Positions 1 through 5,895 of a stretch of DNA of 8,174 bases are shown here, piece after piece (within the stretch, counting starts at the first letter, position 1; the number at the start of each line of letters is the position of its first letter). This DNA comes from an uncultured Anaerolineaceae bacterium (GTDB taxonomy: Bacteria > Chloroflexota > Anaerolineae > Anaerolineales > Anaerolineaceae), in NCBI GenBank assembly GCA_937907495.1, contig CALESS010000373.1:1-8174 (forward strand), written 5' to 3'. The notes under the pieces are model-generated. The model saw only the letters and a list, made by a program, of their open reading frames with translations, was not told the origin of the DNA and did no database searches. A program made the translations under genes and the position numbers.

Positions 1-60
1 GCCTTTGTCGGCCGCCTCGAACACGCCCTTTTTTTCTTTTATCGGTGCCTGTAAAAACAT
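1..60 (-). CDS. Possible N-terminal end of a leftward gene (partial, unidentified)
   Basis: Read leftward from an ATG at 60-58, the frame stays open to the window edge and gives MFLQAPIKEKKGVFEAADKG. A GGTGAG lies just upstream (about 66-71 on the minus strand) as a modest ribosome binding site. The charged, Lys/Glu-rich peptide and the GC-rich third positions nearest the edge look coding. However, 20 codons are too few to prove it, and all three forward frames are also open for their first 17 or more codons, so the tail of a rightward gene (one stops at 52-54) is an alternative. No family can be assigned. If real, it is transcribed divergently from the Tad-like operon. Confidence 0.3.
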   Translation of the reverse strand, partial: MFLQAPIKEKKGVFEAADKG

Positions 61-132
61 TGAGCTCACCAATTTGTGAGGAGGATACAGGGTAAATCCT
101 ATCGTATTTGTAAGGGGATATTCCAAAACAAG

Positions 133-141
133 TGCTATACT
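133..141 (+). promoter_or_regulatory. Candidate extended -10 promoter for the Tad-like operon
   Basis: TGCTATACT is an extended -10 element (TGn followed by TATACT, 5 of 6 matches to TATAAT). No good -35 hexamer lies 16-18 bp upstream, which extended -10 promoters tolerate. Transcription would start near 148, leaving a leader of about 45 nt before the first ATG at 194. It is the best promoter candidate upstream of the operon, since the genes inside it are overlapping or closely spaced. Confidence 0.4.
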
Positions 142-193
142 TTCGCTGAAATCCGCTTGTGGATGTTCCCGACAACCAATGTACTGGTGAAAA

Positions 194-946
194 ATGGCTT
201 TCATGAACCGGCCTCGGATATGTAGACCTTCTTCTTCCAGAAAGCGAATTGCTCAAGGGCAATCGTTTCTGGAATTAGCGATTCTCTTACCCGTGGTTCT
301 CATCATGTTACTGGGTTTGGTGGAAATTACAGTTTTCATGAGCCGCTACCTGGATGTCATTGACCTCACCCGTGAATCGGCGCGCTTTGCTTCGGTACGC
401 GATCCGTTTGCGCCGTTTTCAGCCTATCCGAATTGCAGCGACCCCACCAGTTACAACTTTTATTACAGTAGTGCCTGTATCTTTGCGCCCCCTGAAGGCT
501 CCCCGGCTTGCGGCGCCAACCCGGCATTTTGCGGTGGATTAAACCCGTATGTCGTAATAGACCCCACCACCGATGACGTCTTGATCACCGTTTTTACCGT
601 GCGGAGGGATGGGGTCGTCTCGGCAGTGCATCCCTCCTCCGGGCCGTGGGCATTATCTGATCATGATAATAATGGGGCCAGCAATGCCAACTGGACCCGC
701 AATTGCGAAGGCGAGACGGTCCGCGCCGTTCCTTTTTATACCGCAGCCCGGGTGGCATCCCTGTTAGAATCCGGCGCTGCCTTACCCAACCGCGGCTATG
801 TCGCGGTGGAAGTCTATTATTGTCACACCATGGTATTGGGAATACCACTCATAACGGAATTTATACCTGAAAAAATTCAAACTCATGCCTATACGATCAT
901 GTCCCTCCCAGCCGGCCAACCCACGCCCACTCCATACTCACCCTAA
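194..946 (+). CDS. TadE-like pseudopilin family protein
   Basis: A 250-residue protein with a short basic N-terminus (residues 1-20, rich in Arg/Ser), a TadE-type segment at about 21-64 and one hydrophobic helix at about 24-46. The segment reads QGQSFLELAILLPVV and matches the family pattern G-x4-E followed by a hydrophobic helix and Pro. Gly22 with Glu27 at +5 is the expected prepilin-peptidase type site. The rest (about 65-238) is Cys-containing (Cys81, 95, 106, 113, 171, 210) and probably extracytoplasmic. It ends in a short Pro/Thr tail. In Tad systems TadE is a minor pseudopilin needed for Flp pilus assembly; its role here is inferred. The ATG at 194 has only a weak GGTGA upstream, and ATG 203 is an alternative start. 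Its 3' end overlaps the next gene by 62 bp. Confidence 0.85.
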   Translation: MAFMNRPRICRPSSSRKRIAQGQSFLELAILLPVVLIMLLGLVEITVFMSRYLDVIDLTRESARFASVRDPFAPFSAYPNCSDPTSYNFYYSSACIFAPPEGSPACGANPAFCGGLNPYVVIDPTTDDVLITVFTVRRDGVVSAVHPSSGPWALSDHDNNGASNANWTRNCEGETVRAVPFYTAARVASLLESGAALPNRGYVAVEVYYCHTMVLGIPLITEFIPEKIQTHAYTIMSLPAGQPTPTPYSP

Positions 947-2864
947 AGCATCCCGCGGGCAGGTGTTGGTAATATTTGCAGTAACCACGTTGGTCCTACT
1001 CTTTTTTGTGGGGCTGGCAGTGGATGCTGGTTCTTTATATATTGCCTACGGTCAGTTGAAACGTGCGGTGGACTCGGCTTCCATCTCTGCAGCCAACACC
1101 TTCAAGCGCGGCGAGAGCATCGCCACCATGTACACCTCGGCGGAAGAAGTGTTGCGCTTACAATATGTGGACATGAGCACGGTCAATTTACAAGTGCATA
1201 TCTGTGATGAGGATGGCGATGGCGTGACCGACGCCAGCCTGGCTTCCCTTTCCCCCGAGTTTTACGATCGCTGCCCCACCACTTCTGAACCTCCACGCAA
1301 GCTGGTTTGGGTGCGCGGCACGGTCAAATCCCCGTTTTATTTCCTGGGTTTACTGGGCTTTTCCACCCTGGATATCTCCTCCTTCTCCATTTCCGAAGCC
1401 GCACCGGTGGACCTGGTGATCGTGCTGGATGTCTCCGAATCCATGGGTTATTTAAGCTCAAGTTATAATCCTGCCCAAAGCTATAACCCCAACAATACCT
1501 GCAATCCCCTTTCTGTCAACAGGAATAGCAGTGTAGGCGCCTGCCAGCCGCTCTGGAACGCCAAGGATGCTGCCTCTCAACTGATTGATAGTACTTTATA
1601 CGCCGGTTACGACCGGGTGAGCATCATCACCTTTGATTCCCAGGCCCGGGTGGTCTTTGACCTGACGGATAACCTGACGGCGGCGCGCAACCTTTTATGG
1701 AGCAACGTGCTGCTGCATGATGATCCCTATGTGTATCGCATCTGGCCCAAATGGCTGGATCAGTGGGATTACGATGAGGACAGCGGAAGTTATTTCAAAT
1801 CCCGAGAGTTTTTGTTCAACCCGGTGAACCCGGAAGACCGGGATGGAGACGGTCAGGATTATGACGACCCCAGTGTTCTGGGTTATACCTGCCCGGACCC
1901 GGATGCTATGACCGAAACCGAATATCTGAACGTGATGCTGGACCGCTGGTGGGATTACAATCCTACCAATGACCCGGCCAAAGATATCCCCGGCTCCCCC
2001 ACCGACCCCCATAGCTGGGGCGGCGTGCCCTGTGATGATGATAACAAACTGGATTCGTATGACTGGGATGGCGATGGCGAATACTCCCAAAATGATACGG
2101 ATGAAATCCAGGCCTACTTTGATTCATACATGGCTTATTACAACCCGAATTATCCGACCATTGATACCTACCCTTCCATTTCTCCCCTCTCCACCTGCAC
2201 CGGCTGCGGCCTGCGGATGGCCTCCAACGAATTGAAGCGCTGGGGCCGGCCGGGCGCAGTGTGGGTGATCGTTTTGCTCTCCGATGGTGATGCCAACCTC
2301 AGCGATACCGCCGGGCCAGATACAACCTACAGCATCGGAGATACCCCGGATACGGGCGGAGGTTTGCATCCCTACTTTACCAATGGCTTCTGCAGCGCCG
2401 AACTCGGCGAGGGCTGGTGGCTGGGTCCGGATTGGTGTAAAGACTCGGAATTTACCCCGCGCTATTGCCTGTATGTGGATGCGGCCGACGATCCTTCCAA
2501 TGAGTACCGTCACCTGGCGGATTGCCCCTCCGATTCAACCAAGATCTGGGTGGAGAGCGACCCGGACGATGTGAAACTTTACAGCGTGGTGGATTACGCC
2601 CAAGACATCGCCGATTCCACGGTGAAGGAAAATGAAGTGGCGGTTTATACCGTGGGGCTGAATGTTGCCTCCGGTGGCTCTGGAGAACAGCTCTTACGCT
2701 ACATTGCCTGGGTGGGTGACGATCCCAACCGTGATTCACCGGACCCTTGCCGCTTTACCGCAGGCAACCAGGCCTGTGGGCAGTACTATTTTGCCACTCA
2801 GAACGACCTGAGACGTATTTTTGATGACATCGCTTCTCGAATTTATACCAAGTTATCGGAGTAA
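885..2864 (+). CDS. TadG-like membrane-anchored von Willebrand factor A protein
   Basis: A 659-residue protein. Residues 24-70 (RGQVLVIFAVTTLVLLF, then the VDAGSLY and AVDSASISAA motifs) are a TadE/TadG-like N-terminal module with one membrane helix at about 26-47. A vWA fold starts near 174: strand VDLVIVLD with the MIDAS motif D182-x-S184-x-S186, then strand VSIITF (245-250), strand VWVIVLLSDGD with D467, strand VAVYTVGLNV (585-594) and a C-terminal helix. The stretch between the first and last MIDAS elements is about 280 residues, much longer than the usual vWA loop spacing, and is acidic and aromatic. DxDxDG loops at 108-113, 318-323 and 393-398 resemble EF-hand or thrombospondin-3 calcium sites. 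TadG proteins are surface components of Tad/Flp loci; adhesion through vWA is inferred. ATG 885 is the only ATG before the membrane helix, so the 62-bp overlap with the upstream gene seems real and suggests translational coupling. Confidence 0.85.
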   Translation: MPIRSCPSQPANPRPLHTHPKASRGQVLVIFAVTTLVLLFFVGLAVDAGSLYIAYGQLKRAVDSASISAANTFKRGESIATMYTSAEEVLRLQYVDMSTVNLQVHICDEDGDGVTDASLASLSPEFYDRCPTTSEPPRKLVWVRGTVKSPFYFLGLLGFSTLDISSFSISEAAPVDLVIVLDVSESMGYLSSSYNPAQSYNPNNTCNPLSVNRNSSVGACQPLWNAKDAASQLIDSTLYAGYDRVSIITFDSQARVVFDLTDNLTAARNLLWSNVLLHDDPYVYRIWPKWLDQWDYDEDSGSYFKSREFLFNPVNPEDRDGDGQDYDDPSVLGYTCPDPDAMTETEYLNVMLDRWWDYNPTNDPAKDIPGSPTDPHSWGGVPCDDDNKLDSYDWDGDGEYSQNDTDEIQAYFDSYMAYYNPNYPTIDTYPSISPLSTCTGCGLRMASNELKRWGRPGAVWVIVLLSDGDANLSDTAGPDTTYSIGDTPDTGGGLHPYFTNGFCSAELGEGWWLGPDWCKDSEFTPRYCLYVDAADDPSNEYRHLADCPSDSTKIWVESDPDDVKLYSVVDYAQDIADSTVKENEVAVYTVGLNVASGGSGEQLLRYIAWVGDDPNRDSPDPCRFTAGNQACGQYYFATQNDLRRIFDDIASRIYTKLSE

Positions 2865-2866
2865 TC

Positions 2867-2879
2867 CCTCACAGTGAGG
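2867..2879 (+). promoter_or_regulatory. Palindrome containing the ribosome binding site of the third Tad-like gene
   Basis: CCTCAC-A-GTGAGG is a perfect 6-bp inverted repeat around one base, lying in the 23-bp gap between the second and third Tad-like genes. Its right arm, GTGAGGA, is the Shine-Dalgarno sequence, 8 nt before ATG 2888. As RNA it could form CCTCA-CAG-TGAGG (5 bp, 3-nt loop), hiding the site unless ribosomes arriving at the upstream stop (2862-2864) open it. The role of the palindrome is inference; the ribosome binding site itself is clear. Confidence 0.5.
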
Positions 2880-2887
2880 AAAATAAA

Positions 2888-4618
2888 ATGATCCTGCGCC
2901 CAAAATTCCGTTTCTTCCCATCAGGTAAAAAGCTGAGGCAGCCTGCCCAGGGTATGGTGGAGTTTGCCCTGGCCTTGCCGGTTTTGCTCTTGATTATGTT
3001 TGGCGTCATTGAATTCGGACGCTTTTTGCAGGCCTGGCTGGCATTGGAAAACGGAGCCCGGTTCGGTGTGCGCTATGCCATTACCGGTAACTACAACCCG
3101 GCGTACTGTGCGGACGCAGGCGCTGCGCTGGGATTGGCGGCAGAAGACCTGGCAGATGGCGTGGTGGATTGCAAAGTTCCCAACATCCCGGCTTACAAAA
3201 ACACCTGGGAGGATGACACCGCTGATCTGCAGGACTGGGCACGGCTTCCCTCCATTCGCGATGTGGCGATCTCCGGAGCCACAGGGGTGGCACTCGACCC
3301 CAACCTGGATGTTTCAGGAAATTATCTCGATTACCTGACAAATGCCTATTTAACCTCTGACTTCGCCCAGGAGTTCCGGGGCAACCCCAGTGAACCGGGT
3401 TATTTCAATGTCACCATTTGCTCCAACCGGGTGGAAGAGAATCCAGCCTCTCCGGGCACCTATTTCCGCTTCCAATTCGATACCAACCAGGTTTATTACA
3501 CCCCTAATGATCCTGACCATCTGAATAATTACGTTTACCCCACCTATTGTGAACGAGCTGTAGGCTCCGTTTTGGGTGGTGCATGGGTTCAAAGTGGCAT
3601 TACCCAGTATGTGGATGATGCCGGCGGCCCGGGCAACCGGGTGAAGGTTGTTCTCACCTACCGCCACCCACTGATCACCCCCAGCATGTCCAGCTGGTGG
3701 CAGACACTGCGCATCAACTCCGAGCGCGAAGGCATCGTCGAGAAATTCCGCACCTCCCGGGTCACCGGTCTGACCGGCGCCATTGGTCAGGCTCCTATCT
3801 GGACTTTTACGCCCACCAATACCGCCACCCCTTCCGATACACCGACCCCATCCTATACGCCTACCCAGACCGATACGCCCACGCCTTCCAATACGCCAAC
3901 CATCACCTACACGGCTACCATCACCCAAACGGCCACCAACACCCGTACACCCACCCAGCCCTATACCCAAACGGCAAGTGAAACTGCGACCATTACCCGC
4001 ACCCCCACGGCTTCGCGCACACCCACACGCACCCGCACGCCCACCCGCACCCGCACGTTGACCGTCAGCCCAACCCAAACACTCACCCGCACCGCGACAG
4101 GTTCGCCGACTGCCAGCTATACGCCTTCGCGCACCTTCACAGCCTCGGCTACCTTTACCCCCACGCCTTCCTTTACTCCTTCGCTCACCTTTACAGCCAC
4201 GCAGACGGCCACCCGCACATTAACGCCCTCCCGGACGCCCACCCCGACCATTACCTGGACGCCCTCACGCACCTTTACCCCCACCCGCACGTATACACCA
4301 ACGGCCACGCGCACACCAACCGAGACCTTTACCCCAACACCGACGGCTTCCCGTACCTTAACCCCCACCTGGACGCTGACACCGTCGCGCACACCGACTG
4401 CCACCACCACCTATACGCGAACGGCCACCTGGACGGCAACCGCCACCCGCACCTTGACATTAACCCCAACCCGCACGCCGACGGCCACCATCACCCGCAC
4501 GCCGACACCTTCACAGACGCCGACGCCTATTTTGCCCACGAACACATCCACGCCGGTGACGCCCACGGTGACCCGGACGCCGCTGCCAACCATCACCAGG
4601 GTTGGTGGCGGGGACTAG
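2888..4618 (+). CDS. TadE-like protein with long Thr-rich mucin-like C-terminal stalk
   Basis: A 576-residue protein in three parts. Residues 1-20 are basic. Residues 20-65 (QGMVEFALALPVLLLIMFGV then IEFGRF, ENGARFGVRYA) are a classic TadE motif with one membrane helix at about 24-46. Residues 66-300 form a presumably folded external domain with Cys74, 95, 178 and 221. From about 306 to 570 the chain is low-complexity and roughly 40% Thr, commonly with Thr at every second position alternating with Pro, Arg, Ser, Ala or aromatic residues. Such a chain is expected to be extended, is a plausible O-glycosylation substrate, and could act as a surface stalk. It ends TRVGGGD with no LPxTG, PEP-CTERM or C-terminal helix, so the only anchor is N-terminal. 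Counting 5 residues back from Glu25, the peptidase -1 position is Ala20 rather than the usual Gly. The start at ATG 2888 is fixed by GTGAGGA upstream. Last gene of the operon, followed by a terminator. Confidence 0.85.
   Translation: MILRPKFRFFPSGKKLRQPAQGMVEFALALPVLLLIMFGVIEFGRFLQAWLALENGARFGVRYAITGNYNPAYCADAGAALGLAAEDLADGVVDCKVPNIPAYKNTWEDDTADLQDWARLPSIRDVAISGATGVALDPNLDVSGNYLDYLTNAYLTSDFAQEFRGNPSEPGYFNVTICSNRVEENPASPGTYFRFQFDTNQVYYTPNDPDHLNNYVYPTYCERAVGSVLGGAWVQSGITQYVDDAGGPGNRVKVVLTYRHPLITPSMSSWWQTLRINSEREGIVEKFRTSRVTGLTGAIGQAPIWTFTPTNTATPSDTPTPSYTPTQTDTPTPSNTPTITYTATITQTATNTRTPTQPYTQTASETATITRTPTASRTPTRTRTPTRTRTLTVSPTQTLTRTATGSPTASYTPSRTFTASATFTPTPSFTPSLTFTATQTATRTLTPSRTPTPTITWTPSRTFTPTRTYTPTATRTPTETFTPTPTASRTLTPTWTLTPSRTPTATTTYTRTATWTATATRTLTLTPTRTPTATITRTPTPSQTPTPILPTNTSTPVTPTVTRTPLPTITRVGGGD
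3803..4597 (+). repeat. Degenerate Thr-codon repeat tract coding for the stalk
   Basis: About 800 bp in which ACC/ACG/ACA Thr codons alternate with other codons, giving short imperfect units such as ACGCCCACCCGCACC. The + strand is very C-rich and G-poor. There are no fixed-length spacers or identical units, so it is a coding low-complexity tract rather than a CRISPR array or simple satellite. Length variation between strains is likely. Confidence 0.85.
4032..4052 (-). other. G-quadruplex-compatible motif on the template strand
   Basis: CCC runs on the + strand at 4032-4034, 4040-4042, 4044-4046 and 4050-4052 give four GGG runs on the minus strand with loops of 3, 1 and 5 nt. A fifth run lies at 4022-4024. 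This satisfies the usual G3+N1-7 rule. It lies inside the stalk-coding tract, so it may simply follow from Pro/Thr/Arg codons; formation in the cell is not shown. Confidence 0.5.
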
Positions 4619-4660
4619 CCAGGGCAGGCAGCCCCCCGACCCGTAATGCCCTTTAAAACA

Positions 4661-4701
4661 TTCCCCGGCTTGGTCTTTTCAGACGAAGCCGGGAATTTTT
4701 T
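4661..4701 (+). terminator. Rho-independent terminator, possibly bidirectional, between convergent genes
   Basis: CCCGGCTT (4664-4671) pairs perfectly with AAGCCGGG (4686-4693). The stem continues past a G/G mismatch as GTCT (4673-4676) with AGAC (4681-4684) around a TTTC loop, and TTTTTT follows at 4696-4701. It lies 43 bp after the stop of the stalk protein gene. On the minus strand the same stem is followed by GAATGTTTT, a weaker T-run, so it may also stop transcription of the leftward gene ending at 4714. Confidence 0.9.
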
Positions 4702-4713
4702 GGGGATGCAGAA

Positions 4714-5352
4714 TTATGAATGAGGTTGAAACAACCCCTCTGCCCGGCTGCCGAGCAAACCGGCCTGCACCGAACGCTCATCGGCCAGGGCCAGGCTGGA
4801 AATCTGTTCCGCGCTGAGCAGCATCACTTTGGGGGCAGCCAGCATTCGCTGGTAAACCTTCCACGCGCCGGCGTCATCCGTCTCCCAGTTCCAGCGGTCG
4901 TAAGGCAGCAAGCGGATGGGATGAGTGTAGCCGCGCAACGTCTTCTGACCAAGGGTGTTGAAGAACTGCTCAAAGTACGACATCACCAGTTCGCGGGGAT
5001 CGCGATAGACCGCCTCACGCAAACGCAGACCGGAATAATTGGATTTGGCGACCGCCCCATAGAAACGGCCGATCTTATAAACCGCCAGGACGTGATCATC
5101 ATCATTCCATGGCAGAAGGTCAATAATCACGGGAGGATATCCCAGCCGGCGCAGGGCCAGTGCACCGAGCAGCCCGCCATCGAAGCAGTGCGCCCGCCCA
5201 TCGCGGATGGCCGAGAGCGGAGAAAGATATTCCTCCTCCGGCCGGTAAGGAATCTCATCCAGAAAGGCCTGGATGCGGGCGGGCGTGTTCAGGCTTGAAA
5301 AAACCTTGCGGGTTTCCAAATCCAGCTCATCTTCAAACGTCCCTTTTGCCAT
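4714..5352 (-). CDS. Transglutaminase-like (papain-fold) family protein, putative
   Basis: A 212-residue soluble protein with no signal peptide or membrane segment. The centre has the layout of transglutaminase-like/papain-fold proteins: Cys56 at the start of a helix (RAHCFDGGLLGALALRRLGY), then a strand VIIDLL, His87 in DDDHVLAVYK, and Asn105 in AVAKSNYSG on the next strand. These would be the Cys-His-Asn/Asp triad. The N-terminal AFLDEIPYRPEE segment resembles the lead-in of that fold. Whether it is a protease, a cross-linking enzyme or inactive cannot be told. The fold assignment rests on motif spacing and was not tested by a profile search. Its ATG directly follows the stop codon of the upstream leftward gene, with GAGG inside that gene as ribosome binding site, so the two are very probably co-transcribed. 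Confidence 0.6.
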   Translation of the reverse strand: MAKGTFEDELDLETRKVFSSLNTPARIQAFLDEIPYRPEEEYLSPLSAIRDGRAHCFDGGLLGALALRRLGYPPVIIDLLPWNDDDHVLAVYKIGRFYGAVAKSNYSGLRLREAVYRDPRELVMSYFEQFFNTLGQKTLRGYTHPIRLLPYDRWNWETDDAGAWKVYQRMLAAPKVMLLSAEQISSLALADERSVQAGLLGSRAEGLFQPHS

Positions 5353-5736
5353 TTACACCCATCCTCTTTCCTGGTAAAGCTGGAACCCAACCACCAGGGC
5401 AGATTCCACTTGCTGAAGCAAACCTTCATCCAATTGCCGGATATGAAAGCAGGATTTCCCTTTGAGTAGTTTGAGCAGTGCCGGGTCAAACAGCCTCTTC
5501 TTATCATCTTCAATATATACCGGCATAAAATAAAACCCGACATACCCTTTCTGGATAATCAGCGAGGCAAAAAACACATCTCTACGCTTGCGCCCTTCAA
5601 TCACCAACTCTTTCACCGACCATAATTCAAAGCGCCCCTCATCATCGAAGCGGGTCTGCAAGGGCGGCGAGTATTTTTTTAATTTTTCCCGCAAATGGGA
5701 AAATATATCGTTCAAATCTGGTTTGGGCTTTCTCAT
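5353..5736 (-). CDS. DUF1801 (YdhG-like) small protein
   Basis: A 127-residue protein from the chosen ATG at 5736. Features are DVFFASLIIQKGYVGFYFMPVY (a strand pair), then the conserved-looking LLKLLKGKSCFHIRQLD and a C-terminal helix ending LYQERGWV. This arrangement (K-G-K-S/T, a short strand, then a helix) is what I recall for DUF1801/YdhG proteins, whose function is unknown. ATG 5736 is chosen because GAAGGGAAGA (5750-5741) stands about 7 nt upstream. An in-frame ATG at 5805 would add 23 residues but has no ribosome binding site. The neighbour downstream starts on the base after this stop codon. Divergent to padR. Confidence 0.65.
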   Translation of the reverse strand: MRKPKPDLNDIFSHLREKLKKYSPPLQTRFDDEGRFELWSVKELVIEGRKRRDVFFASLIIQKGYVGFYFMPVYIEDDKKRLFDPALLKLLKGKSCFHIRQLDEGLLQQVESALVVGFQLYQERGWV

Positions 5737-5740
5737 ATTT

Positions 5741-5750
5741 TCTTCCCTTC
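5741..5750 (-). promoter_or_regulatory. Ribosome binding site deciding the DUF1801 gene start
   Basis: GAAGGGAAGA on the minus strand places AAGGGA 7 nt before ATG 5736. It favours this start over the upstream ATG at 5805, which has no purine-rich site. Confidence 0.6.
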
Positions 5751-5829
5751 TGGCTAACATATTCCTGAGGTTATTTACCCATCCGGTTGTTTTCAAATCC
5801 CGCATACAAGATGGGTATATTTTAATGGA

Positions 5830-5858
5830 TTGAATTATTTTATCATATATGTTATTAT
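5830..5858 (+). promoter_or_regulatory. padR promoter with palindrome in the spacer
   Basis: TTGAAT (5830-5835) and TATTAT (5853-5858) are separated by exactly 17 bp, matching the sigma-70 consensus at 4/6 and 5/6, in a markedly AT-rich stretch. The 8-bp palindrome CATATATG (5844-5851) lies in the spacer. ATGT (5849-5852) and ACAT (5870-5873) also form a split dyad, like the ATGT/ACAT half-sites known for PadR operators, though the 17-nt gap is wider than the usual 8-10. Autorepression by the PadR protein is plausible but inferred. Confidence 0.5.
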
Positions 5859-5883
5859 TAACCTATGGTACATCTATCCTATC

Positions 5884-5891
5884 GGAGGTGA
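5884..5891 (+). promoter_or_regulatory. Strong ribosome binding site fixing the padR start
   Basis: GGAGGTGA lies 4 nt before ATG 5896 (GGAGG core 7 nt away), an almost perfect anti-16S match. It rules against the longer reading from TTG 5830, which overlaps the -35 box and would add an unlikely 22-residue extension. Confidence 0.85.
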
Positions 5892-5895
5892 ATCA

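Noticed and set aside
97..104. TCCTATCG shared with the padR leader at 5877-5884
   Set aside because: An 8-mer occurring twice in 8 kb, with no dyad symmetry or consistent placement, is not enough to call a shared regulatory site.
1695..2513. Minus-strand open frames (131 and 129 codons) within the vWA gene
   Set aside because: They mirror the codon bias of the TadG-like gene and show no domain or ribosome binding site; the forward frame has a clear vWA fold.
3350..4078. 242-codon open frame on the minus strand across the stalk gene
   Set aside because: It is antisense to a well-supported TadE-like gene, its product is a Gly/Arg-rich string mirroring the Thr/Pro codons, and it has no recognisable domain.
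3803..4597. Possible CRISPR array or satellite DNA
   Set aside because: Units are short and degenerate, there are no equal-length spacers, and the tract stays in frame as a Thr-rich protein segment.
5830..5895. N-terminal extension of PadR from TTG 5830
   Set aside because: The extra 22 residues are encoded by the AT-rich promoter region, the TTG has no ribosome binding site, and ATG 5896 has a near-perfect one.
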